Origin: Ruficoccus sp. ZRK36
GTDB lineage: Bacteria; Verrucomicrobiota; Verrucomicrobiia; Opitutales; Cerasicoccaceae
NCBI RefSeq assembly: GCF_019603315.1
Contig: NZ_CP080649.1
Coordinates: 511,501 to 575,500 of the forward strand
Length of the DNA: 64,000 nucleotides
Direction: 5' to 3'
Positions within the stretch are counted from its first letter, which is position 1. Each line of letters opens with the position of its first letter. A program made the translations under genes and the position numbers. The notes beneath the pieces were generated by a model, which was not told where the DNA came from, did no database searches, and saw nothing but the letters and a program-made list of their open reading frames with translations. Below, one piece after another: positions 7,572-17,406 of this stretch.

Positions 7572-9979
7572 TCGCGGGCCTCCCCGATCAGGTCGTTAAC
7601 TGCGCCGATAAAAGTTTCGTCCTGAAAGCTGCTCTTGGTCAGGTAATAGTCCGCTCCGGCCTCCAGGCCCTTCAGCCGGTCTTCCTCGCGGTCCTTATAG
7701 GAGACGATGATCACCGGCAGGCGCTGCAGGCGGGCATCCTGCCGGATGCGGGACACCAGCTCGTAGCCGTTCACACGCGGCATATCCACGTCGCTGACCA
7801 CCAGGTCGTAGTCACCTAGGCGCACAGCGTTCCAGCCATCCGCGCCATCCACCGCGACCTCCACGGCATACCCGGCATTTTCCAGCAGCTGACGCTCGGT
7901 CTCCCGCACGGTGATCGAGTCATCCACCACCAGTACACGCTTCGCGGGTGCCTCCTTCTCAGACTCCTGAGTGTAGCGGGCCTGAATGTTCTCTCCTCCG
8001 GCGAGCAGCTTGTCCACCGAGTGAACGAGGTCCTCGACATCTAAAATGAGAATCGGCTCGCCGTCCTCGGAGAGTGCAGCAGCGCTCACACCGGGGACCT
8101 TGCCCAGGCGGCGGTCCAGCGGGCGCACCACCAGATCGGTCTCCCCGGTCAGTTTGTCCACCTCGACCCCGTAGAGGTTGTTGCGGTCATTGACGACCAC
8201 GACGTTGATATGGCGGGCGATCATACTGACCGCCCCGGCCAGCCCCAGCGCGGAGCGCGACGAGACCAGCCCGATGTTTTGCCCCTCCAGCTCGAAGTAC
8301 TGGCGATTTTCCAGCATCTTGAGGTCGCCCAGGTCGAGTAGCAGGGTGCGGTTGATGCGGCTAAGGGGAAAGGCATAGGGCTCGCCGTCGATCTCCACCA
8401 GCAAAGCCCGGATCACCGAACGCGTGATCGGCAGCTGCAGGTGAAAAGTCGTCCCCTTCCCTAACTCGGTGGAGATGCGTACCTGCCCGCCGACCTGCTG
8501 CATGAGGGTCATCACGACATCGAGGCCGACGCCCCGGCCGGAGATCTCCGTCACCTGCGAGGCGGTCGAGAATCCGGGCAGAAAAAGAAATTCCAGCACC
8601 TCGTCATCGTTGAGGTTTTCAGCCATTTCCCCGGTGGCGAGTTGCTTCTCGACGATTTTCTCCCGCAGCCGCGCGATGTCGATCCCGCGCCCGTCATCGC
8701 GCACCTCGACAATCAGCATGCCTGCGCTGTGGCGGGCGATCAGCCGCAACGTGCCTGTCGCGGGCTTATCGGCGGCCTCACGGTCAGCCGGCAGTTCCAT
8801 CCCGTGATCACAGGCGTTACGCAGCAGGTGGTTCAGGGGGGCCTCCAGCCGGTCGAGGATGTCGCGGTCCACCGGCGTATCCTGCCCCTCGATCTTGAAA
8901 TTAATCTTCTTACCGGTGGTCTTGGCCAGGTCGCGGATCAATCGCGGAAAGCCCTGAACGCCGTCCCCGAAAGGCCGCATGCGGCTCTCCAACACCTCCC
9001 GGTAGAGCCGGTCCGAGAGCAGGGTGTTCCGGCGCGAGAAGTTATCGAAGACCTCAATCTGGTGGCGAATGGCGCGCAGGCTTTCGTTGGCGGCTAGGCG
9101 GATCTGCTCCAGCTGGCGGCCCAGCCCACTGATGTTCGAGCTGTCCTCCATCTGCTTGCGCCCCTGCTCGACGCGGGCGTTGAGCTCCGACTGCGTCTCT
9201 TTCAGGCGTAAAAGACTATCCCGAAAATGCTCCAGCTGACGCGTCTCGACAAGGGTCTCGGCAGCCAGCCCCATCAGGCGGTTGAGGTTATCCGCCGACA
9301 CGCGCACGACTTGATCTCCCGCTGCGGCAGGAGCCGGAGCAGCCTTCGTGGCGGGGGCCGCAGGCTTGGCGGCAGATGCTTTGGTCGGCTCAGGCGGGGG
9401 GCCAGCCTCCGCAGGCAAGCCGGATGGTGCGGCTTTAGGGCGCTCGTCTGCGGGCGCCTCATCATCCGCGGCCACGGAGGGCGAAGTCTGTGCAGCCTCA
9501 TCGGGCGCCTCTGTAGGATCGGCTACATCAGCCTCGGCGGGTATCTCCCCCTCACGAAATTCCTCCGGGACGGGACCCCCGGCATGGACCGCGCGCAGGG
9601 CCGCGGTAAGGGACTCGGAGCGGGCCTGGTTTTCTTCCAGCCACGCGGGCATGGCGGCAGCATCGGAACCACCCGAGTCCACCAGAAAGTCTACCGTCTG
9701 CAGCAGCAGGTCAAAGAAGCCCTCGGGGAAATCCAGCTTCCCCTCGCCGACCTTTACAAAGACATCCTCCAGCGCATGGGCGACCGTGGAGACCACGTCC
9801 AGGCCGAGGATGCGCGCCGCGCCCTTCAGCGAGTGAGCCGCCCGCATCAGGTCGTTGATCAGCGTTTTGTCATCCGGCGCATTCTCCAGCGTGAGCAGGC
9901 CATTATTGAGCGCAGCCCCATGGGTCTCTACTTCTTGCTGGTAGAGATCGAGCATGGAAAAGTCGGGTCCGTCACTCAT
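7568..9979 (-). CDS. wspE: WspE-like hybrid CheA histidine kinase with receiver domain
   Basis: An 803-residue cytoplasmic kinase. The N-terminal Hpt domain has phospho-acceptor H49 in RAAHSLKGAAR. An Ala/Pro-rich linker (about 130-225) contains no obvious P2 domain. The dimerisation and HATPase region carries LRNACDHGME, VRDDGRGIDI and GRGVGLDVV. A CheW-like domain precedes a C-terminal receiver (681-803) with predicted D730 in VVSDVDMPRVNG. The Hpt-kinase-CheW-REC order is that of WspE. In Wsp the kinase phosphorylates WspR; here no separate output regulator is encoded nearby, so the fused receiver is the only visible phosphate acceptor besides CheB. It overlaps the CheB gene by 4 bp. Confidence 0.95.
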   Translation of the reverse strand: MSDGPDFSMLDLYQQEVETHGAALNNGLLTLENAPDDKTLINDLMRAAHSLKGAARILGLDVVSTVAHALEDVFVKVGEGKLDFPEGFFDLLLQTVDFLVDSGGSDAAAMPAWLEENQARSESLTAALRAVHAGGPVPEEFREGEIPAEADVADPTEAPDEAAQTSPSVAADDEAPADERPKAAPSGLPAEAGPPPEPTKASAAKPAAPATKAAPAPAAAGDQVVRVSADNLNRLMGLAAETLVETRQLEHFRDSLLRLKETQSELNARVEQGRKQMEDSSNISGLGRQLEQIRLAANESLRAIRHQIEVFDNFSRRNTLLSDRLYREVLESRMRPFGDGVQGFPRLIRDLAKTTGKKINFKIEGQDTPVDRDILDRLEAPLNHLLRNACDHGMELPADREAADKPATGTLRLIARHSAGMLIVEVRDDGRGIDIARLREKIVEKQLATGEMAENLNDDEVLEFLFLPGFSTASQVTEISGRGVGLDVVMTLMQQVGGQVRISTELGKGTTFHLQLPITRSVIRALLVEIDGEPYAFPLSRINRTLLLDLGDLKMLENRQYFELEGQNIGLVSSRSALGLAGAVSMIARHINVVVVNDRNNLYGVEVDKLTGETDLVVRPLDRRLGKVPGVSAAALSEDGEPILILDVEDLVHSVDKLLAGGENIQARYTQESEKEAPAKRVLVVDDSITVRETERQLLENAGYAVEVAVDGADGWNAVRLGDYDLVVSDVDMPRVNGYELVSRIRQDARLQRLPVIIVSYKDREEDRLKGLEAGADYYLTKSSFQDETFIGAVNDLIGEARE

Positions 9980-9985
9980 GGAAGT

Positions 9986-10576
9986 TTAGAAGGTCTTACT
10001 GCCGAGGCTGTGAAAGATGAGTTCGTCGTCGAGCCAGCCGATTTGCTGGCCGCGCAGGTTAAACAGGCCACGGGCATACGTGGCCAGAGACTTGGAAACG
10101 GTGACCGGCACGGCCTGCATCTGTTCCAGCTCGAAGTGCACCACCCCGTACACCTCCTCGACGCGAAAAGCAAAGGCGCCGCCTGCCTGCTCGATCAACA
10201 CCATGCGCGGATACACCCGGCGGCTGAGCGTCGAGGCGCTGTCCTTTCGTTCAGTCAAGCCCAGCAGGGCCCGCAGCGAAACGGCTAGCTGCAGCTCACC
10301 GCGCACATTAGTCACCCCCCGCAGCACCTCGTTCGTCCGACGCGGGATACGGTGAACCGCCCCCTGCGAGCAGACTTCCTTGACCACCGAGCAGCTCAGG
10401 GCCAGCCACTCGTCCCGCAGGCGAAAGACCAGCAGCGGCACCGTCTCGCGCATTTCCTGCTCGGGCGGATTTTTGATGCGCTCAATCCACTCCTCGCGGT
10501 AGCCCTCTGGATAGGGGCGCTCAAGCAGACTCTCGATCTGCTGCACGTTATGATCAGAAAGGGGTTCCTCAGGCAT
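9986..10576 (-). CDS. wspD: WspD-like CheW coupling protein
   Basis: A 196-residue CheW-domain protein linking chemoreceptors to the CheA kinase. It has an N-terminal extension of about 50 residues (SDHNVQQIESLLERPYPEGY, then EEWIERIKNPPE) before the CheW fold, which starts at LLVFRLRDEWLALS. The core contains VHRIPRRTNEVLRGVTNVRG. The long N-terminus distinguishes WspD from the shorter WspB-type protein in the same operon. It overlaps the CheR gene end by 8 bp and lies 6 bp ahead of the kinase gene. Confidence 0.9.
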   Translation of the reverse strand: MPEEPLSDHNVQQIESLLERPYPEGYREEWIERIKNPPEQEMRETVPLLVFRLRDEWLALSCSVVKEVCSQGAVHRIPRRTNEVLRGVTNVRGELQLAVSLRALLGLTERKDSASTLSRRVYPRMVLIEQAGGAFAFRVEEVYGVVHFELEQMQAVPVTVSKSLATYARGLFNLRGQQIGWLDDELIFHSLGSKTF

Positions 10577-11837
10577 GCGCGGCCTCCTCCAGCTTACGGG
10601 CGCGGGCCCTCAGGCGCTGCGCCTCGCGGGGGGCACCCCGGCGTTCGGCCAGAAGCGCCATTTGAATGATCGCCTCCAGGTGATTCGGGTTCAGGTAAAG
10701 CGCCTTGCGGATGCAAGTCTCGGCCTCGGCCAGCCGCGAGGTGGCCATCTCAATCTGCCCCAGTAAAAATAGCGCATCGGCAGTGGGCGGATGCTGCTGA
10801 AGGTGCTCCAGGCATTGCGCACGGGCAAGGGCAAGGTCGCCCAAATCGGCCAGGCGGACCACGTTCGCCAGCGAGGCTTCTGGTGAGTCAGCGGCCGATG
10901 AAGCGGGAGCGGCGGGCGGCTCGATGGCCTTGGCGGCTCGCTTACTCTTTTTTGATGTTGTGCTCTTACGCACAGGAAACCGGGCCGAGGGTAAACGCTT
11001 TGCAGTGGGCGATGGCGGGGCGCTTGGCTCGATCACCGTACGGCGGCGATAGCAAAAAGCCCCGGTCGGTCCCGCCGTCTCAAACTCGCGACTGAGCATC
11101 GGCAGTCCGTCCGCATGCCCGACGAAGAACAATCCGTCATCAGCCAGCAACTGCCGCAGATGCTCCACCACGCCGCGCCGGGCTTCCTCGCAAAAATAGA
11201 TCAACACATTACGGCAGAAGACCACGTCGAAAGCCGGAGCAAAGGCCAGGCTGCCCGGATCGAGCAGATTGCAGCGTTTGAAGGACACGCAGTTACGCAC
11301 GTTATCGCGCACGCGCAGGCCACCGTCGGGCAGGTTCTCAAAATGATGACGCCGCCCCTCCGCATCCGTCCCCCGGAAGGCCATCGGGCGGTATTCGCCG
11401 AGTCGGGCGTTGACGAGGTTACGCTCGCTCACATCCCCGGCGTACACGCGGAAGCTCTTGGGAGGCAGTCCGGCATCGAGCAGTGTCATGGCAATCGAAT
11501 ACGGTTCCGGCCCCGAAGCACAGGGCACACTAAGCACCCGCAGCATCCGCCCCTCGGCCTCGTAGGTCATCCAGACCGACTGCACCCAATTGGCCAGAAA
11601 ATCGAACGGTGCGCGGTCGCGAAAAAACCACGACTCGGGCACAAGCAGCTCATCGGCGAAAGCTTCAAACTCCTCACGCGAACCTGAGAGACGCTCCAGA
11701 TAGGCATCCTCATCGTCCAGATCAAGCTGACGCATACGGTGGTGCACAGCAACCAGACATCCCGGCCCGCTGAGCACGGCATCATCCAGCCCGTAGGTCC
11801 CGCGCAGACGCACTGAAAGCTCCGGCGGCAGCATCAT
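10569..11837 (-). CDS. wspC: WspC-like CheR methyltransferase with TPR tail
   Basis: A 422-residue S-adenosylmethionine-dependent methyltransferase that methylates chemoreceptor glutamates. The CheR N-terminal helical domain and catalytic domain span about residues 1-265. Motifs include ELLVPESWFFRDRAPF, VLSVPCASGPEPYSIAM (SAM binding) and FDVVFCRNVLIYF. A Lys/Ala/Pro-rich linker follows, then tetratricopeptide repeats (about 340-415: PTADALFLLGQIEMA, AEAETCIRKALYLNPNHLEA). TPR-fused CheR is the WspC architecture. I chose the ATG at 11837 because it follows an AGGAGGTG ribosome-binding site and overlaps the CheW stop as ATGA; a longer frame to 11909 lies inside the upstream gene. Confidence 0.93.
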   Translation of the reverse strand: MMLPPELSVRLRGTYGLDDAVLSGPGCLVAVHHRMRQLDLDDEDAYLERLSGSREEFEAFADELLVPESWFFRDRAPFDFLANWVQSVWMTYEAEGRMLRVLSVPCASGPEPYSIAMTLLDAGLPPKSFRVYAGDVSERNLVNARLGEYRPMAFRGTDAEGRRHHFENLPDGGLRVRDNVRNCVSFKRCNLLDPGSLAFAPAFDVVFCRNVLIYFCEEARRGVVEHLRQLLADDGLFFVGHADGLPMLSREFETAGPTGAFCYRRRTVIEPSAPPSPTAKRLPSARFPVRKSTTSKKSKRAAKAIEPPAAPASSAADSPEASLANVVRLADLGDLALARAQCLEHLQQHPPTADALFLLGQIEMATSRLAEAETCIRKALYLNPNHLEAIIQMALLAERRGAPREAQRLRARARKLEEAAHA

Positions 11838-12295
11838 GCATCCACCTCCTGTCGTTCTTTTAATAGCTCGCGTATCTCCGGCGTGACCAGCTCCTCGACC
11901 TCCACGCATTGGATCAACCCGCCTGCAGCATCGCGCACAAGACGCCCCAGGTGCCGGGCACCGGGTGGCACCAGGCCCGGATCGAGCCAGGCCCCATCCT
12001 CAACATTGAGGGTGTCCGTCACCTTCTCAGCCAGCAGCGCCATCAGGCGCTCGCCGCTCTGGCCGGTTTTCACGACCAGATAGCGCGTGCTCAGAAAAAC
12101 ATTTGCCGGGCGGCCCACCGTGAGCGTGCACAGATCAATCACGGGAAGCACCTTGCCGCGGTATTCAAAGAGCCCCTTCACGGCCTCGGGCGTACCGGGC
12201 ACCTCGCGGACCGGCATGGCGGGCACGACCTCCACCACCCGCTCCGAATCCAGTCCGTAGCGTTTGTCGCCGAGGGTGAACAGGATGATCAACAT
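11834..12295 (-). CDS. wspB: WspB-like CheW coupling protein
   Basis: A 153-residue single CheW domain starting MLIILFTLGDKRYGLD. The central part GLFEYRGKVLPVIDLCTLTVG is the typical CheW strand pair that binds receptor and kinase. It lies 8 bp downstream of the first chemoreceptor and overlaps the CheR-TPR start by 4 bp. Two different CheW proteins in one operon are usual for Wsp-type systems, so position and length fit WspB. Confidence 0.9.
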   Translation of the reverse strand: MLIILFTLGDKRYGLDSERVVEVVPAMPVREVPGTPEAVKGLFEYRGKVLPVIDLCTLTVGRPANVFLSTRYLVVKTGQSGERLMALLAEKVTDTLNVEDGAWLDPGLVPPGARHLGRLVRDAAGGLIQCVEVEELVTPEIRELLKERQEVDA

Positions 12296-12303
12296 GGCAA
12301 AGG

Positions 12304-14511
12304 TCAGGAAGCGCCGGGCTTTTTACCCCCGCGCATGGGGAAAGGCATGTTTGTCATCCCGGTGGAGTGCCGCTCGGCCACCTTGAAGCGCGCGACCTCG
12401 CGCCGCAGGTTGTTGACCGCGGTGTGGAGCGCCTGCGTGGCCTTGTCGAACTCGACCAGCGAGTCGGCGCTGCGCTGCGCCCCGTCCTTGAGGTTCGTCA
12501 TCGCGTCGCTGATCTGGGCCGCACCCTGTGTCTGCGACTGCATGCCCTCACGCACTTCGGCGAAGCGGGGCGAAAGCTCCTGCACGCGGCTGATGATGCC
12601 ATCGAGCTGACCGCTCAGCTCGTCAATCTCACCCACCCCGGTGCGCACGCCCTCGGAGAACTTGTCCATCTCCATCACCCCGGCCGAGACGGCGGACTGC
12701 ATCTCTTTAACCATCTGGTCAATATCCACCGTGGCCTTGGCGGTCTGGCTGGCGAGGCGGCGGATTTCACGGGCGACCACGGCGAAGCCGAGCCCGAACT
12801 CGCCCGCCTTCTCGGCCTCGATAGCGGCGTTGAGCGAGAGCAGGTTTGTCTGCTCGGAGACCTTGTTGATCGCGGTGACGATACGGGTGATGTTGCTGGC
12901 CTTGTCGGAGATGGCAGCCAGCTTATCGGAAATCGACTCGGTAGCCTCGTCCAGGTGGCTCATGGCATCGGCCATGGCGGCGAGCTGCTGGCGCCCGGTC
13001 TCGGCCATACCTGCTGTCTCGGATGAGCGGGAGGAGACCCCGTCCATGGTGTTGAGCAGTTCGCGCGAGGTCGCGGTAATCTGGCTGACGGCGGCGGCGA
13101 TCTGCGTGGTGGAGGCCCCAAAGTCCTGAATCGTCGCCTCCTGGCTTTTAGCCGTGCCGGTGATGCGCGTCGCCGTCGAGACGAGCTGGATCGTGGCACC
13201 CTTCACCTGAAGCAGAAGATTATTCAGGCTGCCGACCATGTCCTTGATCGCCTGCAGCAGCTGGCCGGACTCGTCCTTGGTGTCCACTTCCACATCCGCC
13301 GTCAGGTCGCCGTTAGCGACGCGCTGGGCCAGGGAGTTGGCGACACTGATGCGGCGCGAGAACGAGTTGGCGAAGAACCAGATGATTAAAATGATCAGCA
13401 GGATCGTCACCCCGACCATGGCAAAGGCCAGGGTGGCAGCCTCACGCGTCGAGGCCATGACCTCGCTGCGGCTGACGCTCATGATCAGCCGCCAGCCTCC
13501 GGTCGGGATATAGGCACTCGCGATAAAGGAGTGCTCGCCGTGGAGCGGGTCGTCGATCTCGATGACCTCCGTATTCTTACGGGAGAGCGAGAAACGCTGG
13601 AAGAGATCCCGGTAGGTATTACTGATGTCGTCATCCAGGAGGCGTTCGGCCTTGGCGGAGTCAAACTCGAGCTTACCGGTCCCCTCGTTAAAGGTAAAAA
13701 TCCCGCTGACGATCCGGCCCGGTCCGTCCCGATTTTCTTTGACGAACAACTGCTCGATGGGCGCAGTCCGCAAGTCGGTCCCGTAGGTGGTAGCAACGAT
13801 GCGCCCACGGCTGCTGATCAGGAAAAACTCCGCCGAGTCGTAGGGTTTGAGCTTGTTGATAAACTCGTCGAGGAAGTCCAGCCCCCGGTCAATCCCGACG
13901 ATCCCCATAAAGCGCCCGTCAATGATGATCGGCGCGATCTGCTCCACAATGAGGTTGGCCTGGTTATACACGTACGGCTCGGTCACCATGAAGGCCTCCG
14001 CATCGCCGCGGATGTATCTTTCCTTCACTCCGGCATAGTAGAGAGCATTTTCCATGTCCACCAGCGGCTCCAGCGTGTAGGCACTGTTGCTCTGCGGATC
14101 GCGGAACCAGTAGGCGAGGAAACGCCCGCTCTCGCCCAGGTAGGTGTCGCCGTCCTGGAAATTCTGCACGTAGTCGGCGTCCTGGCCGTCGGCATTGGGC
14201 TCGTAGCCACAACCGGCCCCGATAAACTGCGGAAAGGTATCGAGCACATTACGCAACAGGGCAACGGTGTCCTCGCGCTTACCAAAGAGGCCGTTCTGCT
14301 GCGCCAGCGCCAGTGAGCGCACGACGGAGATGGTCTCGCTGTTGCCTTTCTCGATCTCCATGGCGGCCCGTTGTAGCTCCTCGGCGATCAGGCTTTTCTG
14401 GCTCTCCATCATGTCGTCGTGGACGCGGGCCATGTTAAACCCGGCCAGCGCGAGCATGATGACCAGTACCGGCAGCACCATGGTCAGGAGAATTTTCGTG
14501 CGCATCTTCAT
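12304..14511 (-). CDS. Methyl-accepting chemotaxis protein with Cache-type sensor (WspA position)
   Basis: A 735-residue transmembrane chemoreceptor. TM1 is near residues 8-27, followed by a large periplasmic double-Cache-like sensor (about 30-350; [19 protein letters not shown] at its end). TM2 is around 360-380, then a HAMP segment and the cytoplasmic signalling coiled coil. The hairpin tip reads [20 protein letters not shown]. The downstream [17 protein letters not shown] is a sequence I associate with WspA-type receptors. The C-terminus lacks a clear CheR/CheB-tethering pentapeptide. It overlaps the upstream receptor gene by 4 bp. Confidence 0.93.
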   Translation of the reverse strand: MKMRTKILLTMVLPVLVIMLALAGFNMARVHDDMMESQKSLIAEELQRAAMEIEKGNSETISVVRSLALAQQNGLFGKREDTVALLRNVLDTFPQFIGAGCGYEPNADGQDADYVQNFQDGDTYLGESGRFLAYWFRDPQSNSAYTLEPLVDMENALYYAGVKERYIRGDAEAFMVTEPYVYNQANLIVEQIAPIIIDGRFMGIVGIDRGLDFLDEFINKLKPYDSAEFFLISSRGRIVATTYGTDLRTAPIEQLFVKENRDGPGRIVSGIFTFNEGTGKLEFDSAKAERLLDDDISNTYRDLFQRFSLSRKNTEVIEIDDPLHGEHSFIASAYIPTGGWRLIMSVSRSEVMASTREAATLAFAMVGVTILLIILIIWFFANSFSRRISVANSLAQRVANGDLTADVEVDTKDESGQLLQAIKDMVGSLNNLLLQVKGATIQLVSTATRITGTAKSQEATIQDFGASTTQIAAAVSQITATSRELLNTMDGVSSRSSETAGMAETGRQQLAAMADAMSHLDEATESISDKLAAISDKASNITRIVTAINKVSEQTNLLSLNAAIEAEKAGEFGLGFAVVAREIRRLASQTAKATVDIDQMVKEMQSAVSAGVMEMDKFSEGVRTGVGEIDELSGQLDGIISRVQELSPRFAEVREGMQSQTQGAAQISDAMTNLKDGAQRSADSLVEFDKATQALHTAVNNLRREVARFKVAERHSTGMTNMPFPMRGGKKPGAS

Positions 14512-16757
14512 GCCTTATCCTCCTGGCTGTCGTCCTTGGCGCTGTCATCCATGCGGAACTGGGCGATCCCCTCCTGCATGGCATGGACGGCGCGGTTAAG
14601 TTTATCCGTGGCGTTCTTGAAACCCTCCAGCGAGGCCGTCGTCTGGTGTGCGGCGAGGTTGAGGTTCGCCACAGCCTCGGATATCTGCGAAGCGCCCACG
14701 GCCTGCGAAGACATCCCCTCGCGCACACTGTCAAAGCGTGGCGAGACGGTCTCGACCTGCTCAATGATCGCCTCCATCTGGCTACTGAGCTCAGCGGTAC
14801 TCTCGATCCCGATGCGCACCGCCTCGTTAAATTTGTCCATCTCCATCACCCCGGCGGTGACGGAGGACTGCATCTCTTTCACCATCTGCTCGATGTCCTG
14901 AGTGGCCACAGCCGTCTGGTCGGCCAGGCGGCGAATTTCACGCGCCACCACCGCAAATCCAAGCCCGTACTCACCGGCCTTCTCAGCCTCAATGGCAGCA
15001 TTCAGCGAGAGCAGATTCGTCTGGTCGGCCACCTTGGCGATCGTCGTGACGACGGCGTTAATGTTCTGCGCGCGCTCGGCGATGATCGAAAGCTTTCCAG
15101 TAATCGAGCGGGTGGCGGTCTCAAGCCCCTCGGAGCTCTGCCGCATACCGTCCAGATGGGAGCGACCGGCCCCGGCGGTGGACGTGGTCTCGCGGGCACT
15201 TTCAGAGACTTTGTTCATGGTCCGCGAAAGCTCCTGCGAGGTGCTGGAAATTTCCTTCACTGCGGCGGCAATCTCACTCGAAGACGACCCAAAGTCCTGC
15301 ACGGTGCCCTCCTGTGCGCGAGCGGTCTCGGTCATCTCGGTGACAGCCCCCGTCAGCTGCTGGCTGAGGTTACGAACGCGCCCGATGAGCGAATTCAGGT
15401 TGCGGATCATCTTGAGGATGGCCCGGAAGAGCTGACCGGTCTCGTCCTGCTGATGCACGAGCTTGCGGTTCACACCGCCCTGCTGGCGGCAGCACTCCTC
15501 CATCTTGCCACCGGCTTCGCCCAAGCGCCCTTCGGCTACCAGCTCAGCGATGTTGGTCAGATAAGTAATGGGCCGGGCAATCAATCCGCCCAGCACCGTG
15601 GCCAGCAGGCCGACCAGAATCAACGTCACGACGGCCCCGTATACGGTGTAGCGCAGGATCGTCTGAAAGGCTCGGGAGACCTCCTGGTGCGGCTTGGCAA
15701 ACTCGCCCTCAAAGGCCGTCACCCCGACGACCCAATCCCAGGGCTTGAAGTAGGCGTAGTGGATCTCCTTATGCCGGACGACTCCTGACGCATCCTGCCA
15801 GGCCACATCCATCGTGGCGACCTCTCCGGGCTGCAGCTTGATCGCTTCCTTGCGGATCTCCTCGATGTAGTTGCGGCCGTTCACATCGCGCACGCGGGAA
15901 ATATCCTGCAGGTCGCTAGCGCCGTCGCGGAAAAATTCGTAATGGCCGCGGTTCATTTTGTCCTGACCGGGCATGATCCAGGCATAGCCGCTATCCCCGA
16001 CCTCGACCGAGGCCAGCGAGCGCCGCAGGCTGTCCACGCTCTCGCGCTTCACGCCCACATAGAGCATGCCGATGATATCTTCCCCTTCGGGATCGTAGAT
16101 GGGCTTGTAGGCGGCGAGGTACCAGTTGTTGACCACGTAGGCATTCCCGCGAAAGGTCTCGCCCCGCAGCACCGCCGTGACAACGGCATTAGGCGTACCA
16201 TCGGGGTCCACGGCCGGAATGTAGGTGCCGATGGCCCGGTCGCCTTGCAGCGTGAGCACATTGGTGGCGACCCGCAGCATGTCGCCCTCCTCGTTCATGC
16301 GCTGGAAAATAGTAGCCGTACCGCCAACCATATCGCGCACATCGTCCACCAAGGGTGTCGCAACGCCTGCGTCACTGTTCTTCCCCAGCCACTCCTGGCC
16401 GATGAGGACCTCCGGCAGCTCAAGCTGCACCTCATCGTCGTTAAACTGGTTAATCGCGGTCCACGGCACCTGCTTGGCACCCAGCCGGAGCCCACCCTCT
16501 TCATCCACCGTGTGATCCGCCACGCCAAGGGCAGCATCCACCTGCAGCTGCACCAGATCATTGGCGCTCAGGCACAGGTTGTAAATATCGCGCGTGGTCT
16601 GGTCGAGGTTTTCGGCGACGATGGCATCGAGCTGTGCGTCGATAACCACTGTGCTCTTACGCTGCTGCACATAGATAAGCAGCGCGAGCACGACTGCCGG
16701 CAACAAGGCCGAAAAGAGCGCCAGACCGGTGACTTTGTGCCGCAGCTTAAATTTCAT
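14508..16757 (-). CDS. Methyl-accepting chemotaxis protein with Cache3/Cache2-type sensor
   Basis: A 749-residue chemoreceptor and the first gene of the chemosensory operon. The N-terminal TM is at about residues 10-30. The periplasmic region (about 35-370) resembles the Cache_3-Cache_2 fusion, with [33 protein letters not shown] and [13 protein letters not shown]2 is near 385-410, followed by HAMP and the signalling domain with [20 protein letters not shown] and [17 protein letters not shown]. The signalling halves of the two tandem receptors are closely similar but their sensors differ. The start is the ATG at 16757; the codon at 16760 is a TTG. A promoter-like pair lies at 16771-16799. Confidence 0.93.
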   Translation of the reverse strand: MKFKLRHKVTGLALFSALLPAVVLALLIYVQQRKSTVVIDAQLDAIVAENLDQTTRDIYNLCLSANDLVQLQVDAALGVADHTVDEEGGLRLGAKQVPWTAINQFNDDEVQLELPEVLIGQEWLGKNSDAGVATPLVDDVRDMVGGTATIFQRMNEEGDMLRVATNVLTLQGDRAIGTYIPAVDPDGTPNAVVTAVLRGETFRGNAYVVNNWYLAAYKPIYDPEGEDIIGMLYVGVKRESVDSLRRSLASVEVGDSGYAWIMPGQDKMNRGHYEFFRDGASDLQDISRVRDVNGRNYIEEIRKEAIKLQPGEVATMDVAWQDASGVVRHKEIHYAYFKPWDWVVGVTAFEGEFAKPHQEVSRAFQTILRYTVYGAVVTLILVGLLATVLGGLIARPITYLTNIAELVAEGRLGEAGGKMEECCRQQGGVNRKLVHQQDETGQLFRAILKMIRNLNSLIGRVRNLSQQLTGAVTEMTETARAQEGTVQDFGSSSSEIAAAVKEISSTSQELSRTMNKVSESARETTSTAGAGRSHLDGMRQSSEGLETATRSITGKLSIIAERAQNINAVVTTIAKVADQTNLLSLNAAIEAEKAGEYGLGFAVVAREIRRLADQTAVATQDIEQMVKEMQSSVTAGVMEMDKFNEAVRIGIESTAELSSQMEAIIEQVETVSPRFDSVREGMSSQAVGASQISEAVANLNLAAHQTTASLEGFKNATDKLNRAVHAMQEGIAQFRMDDSAKDDSQEDKA

Positions 16758-16770
16758 CAAGACAGAGACT

Positions 16771-16799
16771 TACTAATCTCGCACCCACCCCTTTGGCAA
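16771..16799 (-). promoter_or_regulatory. Candidate sigma70-type promoter of the chemosensory operon
   Basis: On the minus strand TTGCCA (16794-16799) is followed after 17 bp by TTAGTA (16771-16776), 14 bp ahead of the first receptor ATG. The same -35 hexamer occurs ahead of trpB and cysI in this window. The short distance to the ATG leaves room for only a very short leader. Confidence 0.4.
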
Positions 16800-16846
16800 G
16801 GCGGGAGTTCGCAGCCAAGGACCCCTGAGGCAGCCCCTGGCCAGAC

Positions 16847-16872
16847 AAAAAAAGCGGCGTGTGTGCGCCGCT
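16847..16872 (-). terminator. Rho-independent terminator of the STAS gene
   Basis: On the minus strand a 7-bp stem AGCGGCG / CGCCGCT with loop CACACA is followed by seven T residues. It lies 93 bp beyond the STAS stop and separates that unit from the chemosensory operon. Confidence 0.85.
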
Positions 16873-16964
16873 GAAAAGGATTTGGCCGAAACAGCCAAGA
16901 CATCTCAATCTGGCGCCTGGCCAGCAGACGGCAGAGATGTTTCAAACAACCGCAGGCGGCAGGC

Positions 16965-17300
16965 TCAGGAAAGAGCCTGGAGCGCTTCTTCGCGGGTGGC
17001 GTAAATCGGGAAAATGCTGGTGAATCCGGAGATTTCGAAGACCTGCTTGACGTTCGGGTTGAGCGTCGAAAGGGCGATCGAACCTTCCTGCTTCTTGAAC
17101 TGCTTGGCAGCCGAGAGCAGAACGCGCAGACCGGCACTGCTGATGTAGTCCAGCTCGCGGCAGTCCACCAGTACCTTGGCTTCGCCGGCTTCGACCAGCG
17201 CAGTCAGCTTTTCATCGAGTGAACCGGATGTGCTGACATCGAGACGCCCCTGGAGGCTGAGAATGTTAATGGAGTCCTGTTTTTCCTGGGTAATTTCCAC
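16965..17300 (-). CDS. STAS-domain anti-sigma factor antagonist-like protein
   Basis: A 111-residue single STAS domain of the SpoIIAA/RsbV class, a switch protein controlled by serine phosphorylation. The phosphorylation-loop motif is intact: LVDCRELDYISSAGLRVLL, with the candidate serine near residue 55. It begins with GTG (VEITQEKQDSINIL). It is a monocistronic unit with its own terminator. The region 17358-17379 upstream holds TTGAAACGGGCTGG, which resembles the repeat ahead of glnS and the AraC-type gene. No kinase of the SpoIIAB/RsbW type is in the window. Its position between the chemosensory and polysaccharide operons is suggestive only. Confidence 0.9.
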   Translation of the reverse strand: MEITQEKQDSINILSLQGRLDVSTSGSLDEKLTALVEAGEAKVLVDCRELDYISSAGLRVLLSAAKQFKKQEGSIALSTLNPNVKQVFEISGFTSIFPIYATREEALQALS

Positions 17301-17406
17301 GGTGAGGGAGGTTTGATGGTTTTAGGTCGCCCCGGCGGGGATTGGGCTTGATAAAGACGTTTACCCCAGCCCGTTTCAAGCGTTTTCTGACAGGGCCTGG
17401 CGAGTT

